Positions 1-5,279 of a DNA stretch of 5,279 nt are shown in pieces (position 1 is the stretch's first letter; each line of letters starts with the position of its first letter). Below the pieces are notes generated by a model. It was not told the origin of the DNA. It ran no database searches and worked only from the letters and a program-made list of their open reading frames with translations. Both the position numbers and the translations under genes were made by a program. The DNA comes from an uncultured Clostridia bacterium (lineage in GTDB: Bacteria; Bacillota; Clostridia; Oscillospirales; Acutalibacteraceae): the NCBI GenBank assembly GCA_946633275.1, contig CAMPAT010000068.1, positions 1 through 5,279 of the forward strand, written 5' to 3'.

Positions 1-706
1 GGTCGGCAGGACTTTCCTTCATAAAGCCTTCGCCGTTCACTCTGTCACGGTTGAGGACAAAATACTCGCCCTCGTGCGTTCTGAAGCCGCGAACTGCGCC
101 GCGCGTCGTCCTTCTCACCTTAGTAAGAAGCTCAAACACCTCGCAAATCGGAATATGCTGGATTACGACTGACGGGACAGGCGCGCCCGTCTTTTCTTCA
201 TATTTATCACGAATACTTCTGTACCACTCGAGCTGATTTTCGTGCACATTATCGTAGCCGATTTTCAGGTTTGAGTGGCTGTCAATAGTGTAAAGCAAAA
301 ACTTAACGTCGTCTCCGTCTTTGATTTCAAAGCAATGGTTGCCGACGCCGTCGATTTCGGGGTCGCTCTCGCCGATAAAGCAGTCGAGCGTTTTATAAAT
401 CTCAAACTGGTCGGCGTTACTCATACCCGTCTGTCTGTCATGATTGCCGAAGCAGACTGCAAACGGAATGCCGCGGCTGCTGACAGGCTGAGTAAGCTGC
501 GTAAGTACTCGCGTAATCTCGCCCCTGTCGCCCTTGAAATTGCGCTTGCCCCAAATCTGGTCGCCGCTGTAAACTACCATATCGGGTTTCGCCTCATCGA
601 GCGAAGCGTTAATCAGCGCGAGAGTGTCGGGACTGACGTTTTTGCCCTCCTGAGTATCGGCTATCATTAATATTCTGAATCTACCGTCTTTAAAATTAAG
701 CGTCAT
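1..706 (-). CDS. Calcineurin-like metallophosphoesterase, Dcr2/PAP29-like (partial, C-terminus outside window)
   Basis: This gene runs off the left edge; 235 residues are visible from the ATG at 706-704. The visible part has the order of metal-binding motifs of the calcineurin-like phosphoesterase superfamily: IADTQ (D17), YSGDQ (D49), FGNHD (N88, H89) and IQHIP (H184). The last conserved motif (usually GHxH) would lie past the edge. The GDQ and GNHD spacing recalls the Dcr2/purple acid phosphatase 29 branch, recognised from memory. Such enzymes hydrolyse phosphomono- or diesters with a two-metal centre; the substrate here is unknown. No signal peptide is seen, so it is probably cytoplasmic. 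Motif I has Gln where the superfamily usually has His (DxH). The start is fixed by GAGGAA at 717-712, five bases upstream. The ATG overlaps the second and third of three in-frame stops ending the symporter gene, so the two genes are almost certainly translationally coupled. Confidence 0.9.
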   Translation of the reverse strand, partial: MTLNFKDGRFRILMIADTQEGKNVSPDTLALINASLDEAKPDMVVYSGDQIWGKRNFKGDRGEITRVLTQLTQPVSSRGIPFAVCFGNHDRQTGMSNADQFEIYKTLDCFIGESDPEIDGVGNHCFEIKDGDDVKFLLYTIDSHSNLKIGYDNVHENQLEWYRSIRDKYEEKTGAPVPSVVIQHIPICEVFELLTKVRRTTRGAVRGFRTHEGEYFVLNRDRVNGEGFMKESPAD

Positions 707-708
707 TA

Positions 709-2220
709 TTATTCCTCGCTGCCCTGCTCCATTTCGGAATGGCGTTTAACAAGCTCTTCAAGCATTTTATCGTGGTCGGCAGTCGTAATCTCGTATTTAA
801 GAGTAGGTATTACCGCTATAGCAATACCGATTGCAGGCGGTACTGTGAGAATGAACCACATCGCCTTTGAATACTGCATATAGTCGCGAGCAAAGCTTGC
901 GCCCTGCTCAAGAGCCTTATTCATCTTTTCAATATTGACATCCGTATATCCTACAGAAGCGTAAACGTACGACGAGATGATAGAGGCGATACCTGCGGCG
1001 AGCTTCGTAATAAAGCTCTGACCCGAAAAGAAAATTCCGTCGGGGCGGTAGCCGTGGTGATACTCCTCATAGTCAATACAGTCCGAAATCATAATCGACT
1101 GGCACACGTTAATTGCGCCGAAGCCTATGCCCGAAATCAAGAAGCATATACCGTCGATAATAACCCATTTCATCTGGCTGAGCTCAGTCGGAGCGATAAG
1201 ATATGTAACAAAAATGAACGCCGTTGGAATTGCAGTAATCGCAGTAAGGTTATACATCGTCTTGACGCTGAGCTTCTTCATAAGCACGGGGCAAAGAAGC
1301 ATAGCCGCAAACTGCCCTACGAAATAGCCGCCGCCCATAATAATAAGAATTATGAGAATGCTCGGCTCGGTAAACGCGCGCTGCAAATCGCCGTCGCAGA
1401 AGTAGTAAGTAAACAGCGTGAGAATAACTATCATCATAAGCTGAAGCGGCGAGCGGAGAATACCGCTGATGAGTATTCTGCGAAACGGAACGCACTTCCA
1501 CATAAGCGCGATACTTTCCTTCATAGTTTTCTTCTCATCGGACGACGGAACGCGTTCCTTTACGCCGAGACCTGCGACTTCAAACAGAAGCGAAGCCACA
1601 ACCGTCATCCCTATTCCGACAACGATAAAGCCCTTCTGCGCGTTTGTGCTCTCACCGAGCATACCGTTAGCTGCCTGAGAAACTGCGACGATTGAAACTA
1701 CTACTGCCGCAGCGCCGATTGAAGCAACAATCCTTGCGGCGGAAATCAGCTTTGCTCTGTCCTTCTCGACCTCGCTCATACGGCTGATAATTCCCCAGAG
1801 AGGGATGTCGCCGATAGTGTAGCTCATTCCCCACAGAATGTACGAAAGCGCCGCCCAGGCGACAATAGCAATCATTGCGCCCGTTCTGCCCTGCTCCTTG
1901 GCTACGGCGTAATTCCCGTTAAGAAACGTAGCGCAGGTTATAACGCATATAATCGGAGGCGCAAACATAAGATACGGCTTGCACTTTCCCCATTTTGACG
2001 AAGTCTTATCAACGATAGCGCCCATCATCGGGTCATTGACAGCGTCCCACACGCGAGCTATAGCGAATATCCAGCCGAGTGCAACTGCAGGAAGGCAGAT
2101 AACATTCTGCAGATAAAAATACAGTCCCGTCGCGATAACGTTATAAATCATATTCTGTCCGAACATACCGGTAAGGTACATTGCGGCTTCTTTTTTCGTA
2201 TATGTTTTTGCAGTAGGCAT
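709..2220 (-). CDS. GPH-family (MelB-like) cation:sugar symporter
   Basis: A 503-residue membrane protein of the glycoside-pentoside-hexuronide:cation symporter family (MFS superfamily), of normal family length and with about 12 hydrophobic segments. Family marks are visible: RVWDAVNDPMMG at 57-67 in helix II, with D59 and D63 matching the MelB cation-site aspartates; YTIGDIPLWG at 134-143 with D138 matching MelB D124; DYEEYHHG at 383-390 followed by GIFFSGQSFITK, whose K406 matches the conserved helix XI lysine. These support Na+ or H+ coupled uptake of a sugar or glycoside at the cytoplasmic membrane; the substrate cannot be read from sequence. The reading frame is open from a TTG at 2241, but that extension only translates the ribosome binding site, so the ATG at 2220 is chosen. 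The gene ends TAA TAA TGA, overlapping the start of the phosphoesterase, with which it probably works. Confidence 0.92.
   Translation of the reverse strand: MPTAKTYTKKEAAMYLTGMFGQNMIYNVIATGLYFYLQNVICLPAVALGWIFAIARVWDAVNDPMMGAIVDKTSSKWGKCKPYLMFAPPIICVITCATFLNGNYAVAKEQGRTGAMIAIVAWAALSYILWGMSYTIGDIPLWGIISRMSEVEKDRAKLISAARIVASIGAAAVVVSIVAVSQAANGMLGESTNAQKGFIVVGIGMTVVASLLFEVAGLGVKERVPSSDEKKTMKESIALMWKCVPFRRILISGILRSPLQLMMIVILTLFTYYFCDGDLQRAFTEPSILIILIIMGGGYFVGQFAAMLLCPVLMKKLSVKTMYNLTAITAIPTAFIFVTYLIAPTELSQMKWVIIDGICFLISGIGFGAINVCQSIMISDCIDYEEYHHGYRPDGIFFSGQSFITKLAAGIASIISSYVYASVGYTDVNIEKMNKALEQGASFARDYMQYSKAMWFILTVPPAIGIAIAVIPTLKYEITTADHDKMLEELVKRHSEMEQGSEE
712..717 (-). promoter_or_regulatory. 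Ribosome binding site of the phosphoesterase gene
   Basis: GAGGAA on the minus strand lies 5 nt before the ATG at 706 and inside the last codons of the symporter gene. It supports this start and translational coupling between the two genes. Confidence 0.7.
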
Positions 2221-2228
2221 ATACAAAA

Positions 2229-2236
2229 CTCCCCTT
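2229..2236 (-). promoter_or_regulatory. Ribosome binding site of the symporter gene (decides the start)
   Basis: AAGGGGAG on the minus strand with an 8-nt spacer to the ATG at 2220. It rules out the upstream TTG at 2241, whose translation would run through this site. The part at 2232-2227 (GGAGUU) is exactly complementary to AACUCC in the upstream hairpin (2266-2261). Confidence 0.8.
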
Positions 2237-2252
2237 ATCAAAAATGCAAAAT

Positions 2253-2280
2253 GTTCAACCGGAGTTCCCCCCGATTGAAC
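2253..2280 (-). terminator. Strong hairpin with U-rich tail: intrinsic terminator or attenuator between peptidase and symporter
   Basis: Read on the minus strand, the arm GUUCAAUCGGGG (2280-2269) pairs over 12 bp with CUCCGGUUGAAC (2264-2253), with two G-U pairs and no bulge, closed by a GGAA loop (2268-2265) of GNRA type. It starts 6 nt after the peptidase stop codon. The following bases are an interrupted U tract (AUUUUGCAUUUUUG, 2252-2239). Placement and shape fit an intrinsic terminator of the peptidase unit. The U tract is broken by GC and the symporter's ribosome binding site follows within 17 nt, so partial readthrough, attenuation or an mRNA-stabilising hairpin are real alternatives. 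The two wobble pairs are G-U only in minus-strand RNA (A-C mismatches if read on the plus strand), which supports the assigned orientation. Confidence 0.65.
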
Positions 2281-2286
2281 AAATAA

Positions 2287-3570
2287 TTATTCTGCGTCGT
2301 ATTTAAGAATTGTTGAAAGCAATACTTTATATCCTGCCTCAATAGCGTCAGGATTAAGTCTGTCTGCGTTGTCGCGGCGATTATGATAATAATCAGCCGG
2401 CGACGGGTCCATAGCAGCAATGGCGGTACATTTAATGCCTGCCTTCGAGAAAGCGGCTGCGTCTGACGAGCCCATAAACACGCTCGAAAGCTTCATATCC
2501 TCATAGCCTGCCTCTGCGCCTGCCTCCTTAACGAAATTGCTCAGCTCCTCATCGTTCTTAACGAGCGAGTTCATATCCCTGTGATAAACGTTGAAATCAT
2601 CAAGGTCGCAGAGTGTATCAACGCAGATAACTGCAGTTTCAACATCGCCGTTTGCGTACTCCTCCTTATGCGCCTTTGCCCATGCTGTTGTGCCCTTGAG
2701 CCCTGCTTCCTCGCCGTCGGTAATCATCGTTACCAGCTCTGTATTTTCAAGCTCAACGCCTGCCATATCGAGCATACGGATTGCGCATACTGCGGCATAT
2801 GTGCCCGTAAGGTTATCGTTTGCACCGGGAGAAATTGTGCTGAAATCAACGAAATAGAAAAGCGTCATCATTCCCAATGCGTTAATGAAATGGAGATAGT
2901 AGCTTCCGTTAACCATAAAGCTGCCGAAAGCGCCCATATCAGTAAGTCCTGCAATAACTGCAAGAATTGAGACAACTACGGAAAGAATAACTCCGCAGAT
3001 TGTCCACGCCATAAGCGGAAACATAAGATTAACCTTAGTGCTGTAAAGGACATGGCGCCATTCGTAAGCGGCGTCAACGTGACCTGAGATAATCAGCCTT
3101 TTCTTAACCTCGCCCTGCGGCTTGCGTACTGCGTAGAAGTTATGCGCAGGCTTTTTCTTATAAAACACATCGCAAAACGGAATGTAAAAGCCCAGCTGAA
3201 GCGCCGCAACTGCGATACTGATAAGCGAAAGAGCGCCTGCTATAATCTGAGGTACAAAAAACGGATTAGGTCCGATATTGTCAAAAACATCGAGGAACAC
3301 AAGAAGAAGCGGAATAACTATTCCTGCAATCGTGAGAAGCGAAACAGTTTTTGTGAAGTGCAGAAAAGCCTTCGGCGCCATCTGATACTCCTCAAATCCC
3401 GACTCGTCGCAGAAGGTATCCATCTCCTTTTTAATATGCTTTTGCGCCGCGTAGCAGTTATCGTTGCCCGACTCGCGCGGACCGTAACGCTTGATAACAT
3501 TTGTAATTTCTTTTACCGTGTAATTAACATTTTCCTTAATTACAGCCTGTGGAAATTCTGAATATTTCAT
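2287..3570 (-). CDS. Membrane-embedded M28-family zinc metallopeptidase
   Basis: A 427-residue protein carrying the full M28 metal and catalytic set: SGHVD (H164, D166), GANDN (D252), TDGEEAG (E287 catalytic, E288 metal), VD (D318) and YYHNRRDN (H396), plus GSSDAAAFSKAGI at 367-379, which matches the M28 'SDHxxF...GI' segment. Known members are aminopeptidases, carboxypeptidases or glutaminyl cyclases; the specificity here is unknown. Four hydrophobic segments are visible at about 75-95, 105-130, 182-209 and 220-241. The second pair sits between the first metal ligand (H164) and the next (D252), a spacing of 88 residues where soluble relatives have roughly a dozen. There is no signal peptide. 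The basic stretches around 138-158 (KKK, RK, KKR) and the acidic short loops at 96-104 and 210-219 suggest that the catalytic domain faces the cytoplasm (inference). The ATG at 3570 is chosen because of AAAGGAG upstream; the longer frame begins with a TTG inside the -35 box. The gene has its own promoter and ends at a hairpin. Confidence 0.88.
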   Translation of the reverse strand: MKYSEFPQAVIKENVNYTVKEITNVIKRYGPRESGNDNCYAAQKHIKKEMDTFCDESGFEEYQMAPKAFLHFTKTVSLLTIAGIVIPLLLVFLDVFDNIGPNPFFVPQIIAGALSLISIAVAALQLGFYIPFCDVFYKKKPAHNFYAVRKPQGEVKKRLIISGHVDAAYEWRHVLYSTKVNLMFPLMAWTICGVILSVVVSILAVIAGLTDMGAFGSFMVNGSYYLHFINALGMMTLFYFVDFSTISPGANDNLTGTYAAVCAIRMLDMAGVELENTELVTMITDGEEAGLKGTTAWAKAHKEEYANGDVETAVICVDTLCDLDDFNVYHRDMNSLVKNDEELSNFVKEAGAEAGYEDMKLSSVFMGSSDAAAFSKAGIKCTAIAAMDPSPADYYHNRRDNADRLNPDAIEAGYKVLLSTILKYDAE

Positions 3571-3578
3571 TGTTAAAT

Positions 3579-3585
3579 CTCCTTT
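3579..3585 (-). promoter_or_regulatory. Ribosome binding site of the M28 peptidase gene (decides the start)
   Basis: AAAGGAG on the minus strand, a near-perfect Shine-Dalgarno, with an 8-nt spacer to the ATG at 3570. It lies about 10 nt after the predicted transcription start and excludes the longer frame that opens with TTG at 3630. Confidence 0.88.
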
Positions 3586-3601
3586 GATTTTTCTGCAAAA
3601 G

Positions 3602-3625
3602 ATTATATCACTTATAAAATATAAT
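3602..3625. repeat. A/T-only inverted repeat overlapping the promoter
   Basis: ATTATAT (3602-3608) and ATATAAT (3619-3625) are perfect 7-bp inverted copies separated by 10 bp. One arm covers the -10 box and the other touches the -35 box. The placement would suit an operator, but the repeat contains only A and T in an A/T-rich region and one arm is the -10 consensus itself, so chance is a strong alternative. Confidence 0.3.
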
Positions 3626-3630
3626 GTCAA
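3602..3630 (-). promoter_or_regulatory. Consensus sigma-A (sigma-70 type) promoter for the M28 peptidase gene
   Basis: On the minus strand the -35 box TTGACA (3630-3625) and the -10 box TATAAT (3607-3602) are both perfect, separated by exactly 17 bp. The TG one base before the -10 box adds an extended -10 element. The sequence upstream of the -35 is A/T-rich (TTAATAATAAA), as in UP elements. Transcription would start near 3596-3594, giving a leader of about 25 nt with the AAAGGAG site in it. The -35 box begins 7 nt after the stop codon of the ECF S component, and no terminator is visible between, so readthrough from the upstream genes is also possible. Confidence 0.87.
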
Positions 3631-3637
3631 TTTATTA

Positions 3638-4333
3638 TTAAGGTCTGCCGACTGTTAAGCCGTATTTTGCGTCAACGCGCTGAATTTTCCTTATGAACGG
3701 CTCGCCGAACAGGAAGAGGAACACTGCGGTTGACATACCGAACACGAAATTGAACGGTACTGCCGCTACGTAGACCGAGATTACGCCCGCAAGCGTGATA
3801 TGGCTGCCGTACATAACGAGAATTGTGGAGATGTCGACAATCAGTCCGTACAGCACGCACGCAAGGAGGTAGCCCACGGCGGCGAGGGTGTATTTGTTAG
3901 CCTTAAGCTTTTGAAATATCAGTCCTGCGATAAAGCCAACGAGCCCGAGCGCAACCATCTGGAACGGGGTATGTATCCCCTGCCCGAATATGAAGTTTGA
4001 TACGAACGCCGAAAACGCGCCGATAATATATCCTCTCTCAGCCCCGAGACAGACTGCTGAAACGATAACAACCGCAGCAATCGGCTTCACCTGCGGTATC
4101 AGGTAAAACGCCGCGCGCGAAATTACAGCAAGCGCAATGAGAGTTGCTGTCAGCGTAAGCTCACGCGCCGTAATTCTCTCCCCTTCAAACGAAGCGAAAA
4201 ACGGAAGCATTGAAAGTATCAGCACCGAAACTGCGGCAATATAATAATTCACCGTATCGGCGAAAAACAGCTGCCACGCCACCGCGGACAAAAGCGGAAG
4301 AGCGAGCAAAATTACAAGTAAAGCTTTTTTCAT
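3638..4333 (-). CDS. ECF transporter substrate-binding (S) component
   Basis: A 231-residue, highly hydrophobic protein. From residue 57 it looks like an ECF S component: ARELTLTATLIALAVISRAA (57-76) resembles the usual first helix, followed by about five more helices to residue 209. Residues 82-130 hold a family-like stretch (VKPIAAVVIVSAVCLGAE, then FGQGIHTPFQM), which recalls S components such as the cobalamin-related CbrT type; this specificity is tentative and from memory. An extra N-terminal pair of helices (4-24, 31-48) precedes the canonical six. The S component captures the vitamin or metal and toppled-helix transport is driven by the ATPase/T module. The start follows the ATPase stop by 7 nt with only a weak AGG (4342-4340), so translation is probably coupled. 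Three in-frame TAA stops end the gene. The adjoining tandem ATPase supports the call. Confidence 0.85.
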   Translation of the reverse strand: MKKALLVILLALPLLSAVAWQLFFADTVNYYIAAVSVLILSMLPFFASFEGERITARELTLTATLIALAVISRAAFYLIPQVKPIAAVVIVSAVCLGAERGYIIGAFSAFVSNFIFGQGIHTPFQMVALGLVGFIAGLIFQKLKANKYTLAAVGYLLACVLYGLIVDISTILVMYGSHITLAGVISVYVAAVPFNFVFGMSTAVFLFLFGEPFIRKIQRVDAKYGLTVGRP

Positions 4334-4340
4334 ATTATAC

Positions 4341-5279
4341 CTATATCTGCCTGCCTTCAGTCAAGCGCGCAAGCGGGGTTGTGTAGAAATTAAGATTTTT
4401 GAAAAACTCCTCAGTCTGCTTTGTGGCGACAATCCTTCCGCGTGACAAAAACGAGCACACGTCAGCATAGTCGCCCGCAAACTCAAGGTCGTGAGTAACG
4501 ATAACGACTGTTTTGCCGTCTGAGCAGAGCTTCTTAAGAAGCTCGCCGAGCTGAGCTTTGAGGATACAGTCAAAGCCTTTAGTCGGCTCGTCGAGAAGAA
4601 TTAAATCTGCATTTTGAGCGAGCACCTTTGCCAGCGCAAGGCGCTGCGCCTGTCCTCCCGAAATGTCATAGGGGTGGAAGTCCTTTATGTCGTCAATGCC
4701 GAGTAAGCGCGTAATCTCGCCGAACTGCACTTCCTCGCCGCACGTTTCGCGTGTGAAGAGGTCAAACACGTTCTGAGGAAGCATTGACGCCTTTAAATCG
4801 GTTTTGATTTTGCCGCGGTATGCCTTATTAACGCCGCAAAGCACCTTGAGGAGCGTACTCTTTCCGCTCGCATTCGGTCCGACAACGGCGTTGATTTTGT
4901 TCTTATAAAGCTTTATATCGAGTCCCTGCAGGATATCCTGACCTTTAGAATATGCATAGTAAAGGTTCTTTGCACAAAGCGCAGCTTCGCCGAAGTAAAA
5001 CTCCTCCTTTTCCCCGGAAATACCGTCAGCGCGAAGCTTCGCAGGAAGCGCTTTAATAAGCCGGCTTTGGCTGTTCTTAATGAAGCTTGCCGCCGCGCTT
5101 TTGTCATCCTTGATAAGCAGCTTTCCGCCGTCAAGAATGAGAACGCTGTCAGCTATATCATATACATTTTCGAGCGTATGCTCAGACATAATAACTGTTG
5201 TATTCAAATCCCGGTGCATCTGACGGATTACGTCATAAAACGAAGCTGCGCTCACGGGGTCAAGCTGCGAGACAGGCTC
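4341..5279 (-). CDS. Tandem ECF transporter ATPase (partial, N-terminal part outside window)
   Basis: The frame is open through the right edge, so the 312 visible residues are the C-terminal part of a longer protein. It begins inside a first ABC cassette: EPVSQLDP (1-8) is the end of Walker B plus the D-loop, and MSEHTLE (31-37) carries its switch histidine. After a linker (about 60-98) comes a complete second cassette: Walker A GPNASGKST (134-142), Q-loop LPQN (Q169), signature ISGGQ (206-210), Walker B LILLDE (226-231), D-loop KGFD (234-237) and switch VTHD (H263). Two fused cassettes with SQLD in the first half and a K/R-G-hydrophobic-D type D-loop in the second are typical of duplicated ECF ATPases (YkoD-like). 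The protein hydrolyses ATP at the cytoplasmic face to drive uptake with a T component (not seen here) and the S component just downstream. The GTG at 5255 is internal to the first cassette and is not a start. Confidence 0.93.
   Translation of the reverse strand, partial: EPVSQLDPVSAASFYDVIRQMHRDLNTTVIMSEHTLENVYDIADSVLILDGGKLLIKDDKSAAASFIKNSQSRLIKALPAKLRADGISGEKEEFYFGEAALCAKNLYYAYSKGQDILQGLDIKLYKNKINAVVGPNASGKSTLLKVLCGVNKAYRGKIKTDLKASMLPQNVFDLFTRETCGEEVQFGEITRLLGIDDIKDFHPYDISGGQAQRLALAKVLAQNADLILLDEPTKGFDCILKAQLGELLKKLCSDGKTVVIVTHDLEFAGDYADVCSFLSRGRIVATKQTEEFFKNLNFYTTPLARLTEGRQI

Noticed and set aside
275..670. 131-codon open frame on the plus strand
   Set aside because: It is fully antisense to the phosphoesterase, whose motifs are clear in the minus frame; no independent evidence for a gene.
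1054..1695. 213-codon open frame on the plus strand
   Set aside because: It lies antisense within the symporter gene; its composition (many His, Asn, Arg, Lys, no motif) looks like a shadow of hydrophobic codons, and no ribosome binding site or promoter supports it.
2221..2241. Extension of the symporter from a TTG at 2241
   Set aside because: The seven extra codons translate the AAGGGGAG ribosome binding site itself, and no ribosome site precedes the TTG.
2221..2286. A separate promoter for the symporter
   Set aside because: TTGAAC at 2258-2253 is a fair -35 match, but the nearest -10-like bases (GATAAG) are only about 13 bp away, and the region is taken up by the hairpin and the ribosome binding site.
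2581..2970. 129-codon Cys-rich open frame on the plus strand
   Set aside because: The cysteines come from reading alanine/GC-rich codons of the M28 peptidase in reverse; there is no zinc-binding pattern or start signal.
3142..3561. 139-codon Lys/Arg-rich open frame on the plus strand
   Set aside because: Antisense shadow of the N-terminal half of the peptidase, including its membrane segments; no ribosome binding site.
3571..3630. N-terminal extension of the M28 peptidase from a TTG at 3630
   Set aside because: That TTG is part of the -35 box, and the extension would run through the promoter and the Shine-Dalgarno site; the ATG at 3570 has AAAGGAG at ideal spacing.
4334..4364. Promoter-like TTGACT, 19 bp, TATAAT just before the S-component ATG (minus strand)
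   Set aside because: The TATAAT directly abuts the ATG, so transcription would start inside the coding region; the spacer is also long. Coupled translation from the ATPase transcript explains the junction better.
5253..5255. GTG as a start codon for the ATPase
   Set aside because: The frame continues upstream to the window edge and encodes EPVSQLDP, the Walker B end and D-loop of a first ABC cassette, so the true start lies outside the window.

Overview
The window is gene-dense, and every supported gene lies on the minus strand, so it is described here in the direction of transcription, from high coordinates to low. Base composition looks close to balanced. Start sites carry purine-rich Shine-Dalgarno sequences of the AAAGGAG type. 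This, together with the gene types (ECF-type importer with a tandem ATPase, GPH sugar symporter, calcineurin-like phosphoesterase), suggests a Gram-positive anaerobe of the Clostridia, possibly a gut lineage. That taxonomic call is an inference from style, not from a marker gene.

Region by region: (a) 5279-4341 holds the 3' part of a tandem (two-cassette) ECF transporter ATPase whose 5' end is outside the window. (b) 4333-3638 is an integral membrane ECF substrate-binding (S) component, 7 nt downstream of the ATPase. (c) 3637-3571 is a short intergenic stretch holding a consensus sigma-A promoter (TTGACA, 17-bp spacer, TATAAT, with an extended -10). (d) 3570-2287 is an M28-family metallopeptidase with four predicted membrane segments, two of them inserted inside the catalytic fold. 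(e) 2286-2221 holds a 12-bp hairpin with a GGAA tetraloop and a broken U-rich tail, placed just before the next ribosome binding site. (f) 2220-709 is a GPH-family (MelB-like) cation:sugar symporter. (g) 706-1 is a calcineurin-like metallophosphoesterase, translationally coupled to the symporter and running off the left edge. There is no stretch of 300 bases without a gene; the only real gaps are about 66-67 bases each.

Functionally there seem to be two or three units. The ATPase and S component form part of a vitamin- or cofactor-type ECF importer; the T component is expected outside the window. The peptidase starts a new transcription unit from its own strong promoter. The symporter and phosphoesterase form a tightly coupled pair that depends on transcription passing, or being controlled at, the hairpin, because no convincing separate promoter is visible in front of the symporter. 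The most unusual items are the membrane-embedded M28 peptidase and the hairpin, whose 3' half is also complementary to the symporter's ribosome binding site. I found no RNA gene, CRISPR array, mobile element or attachment site.
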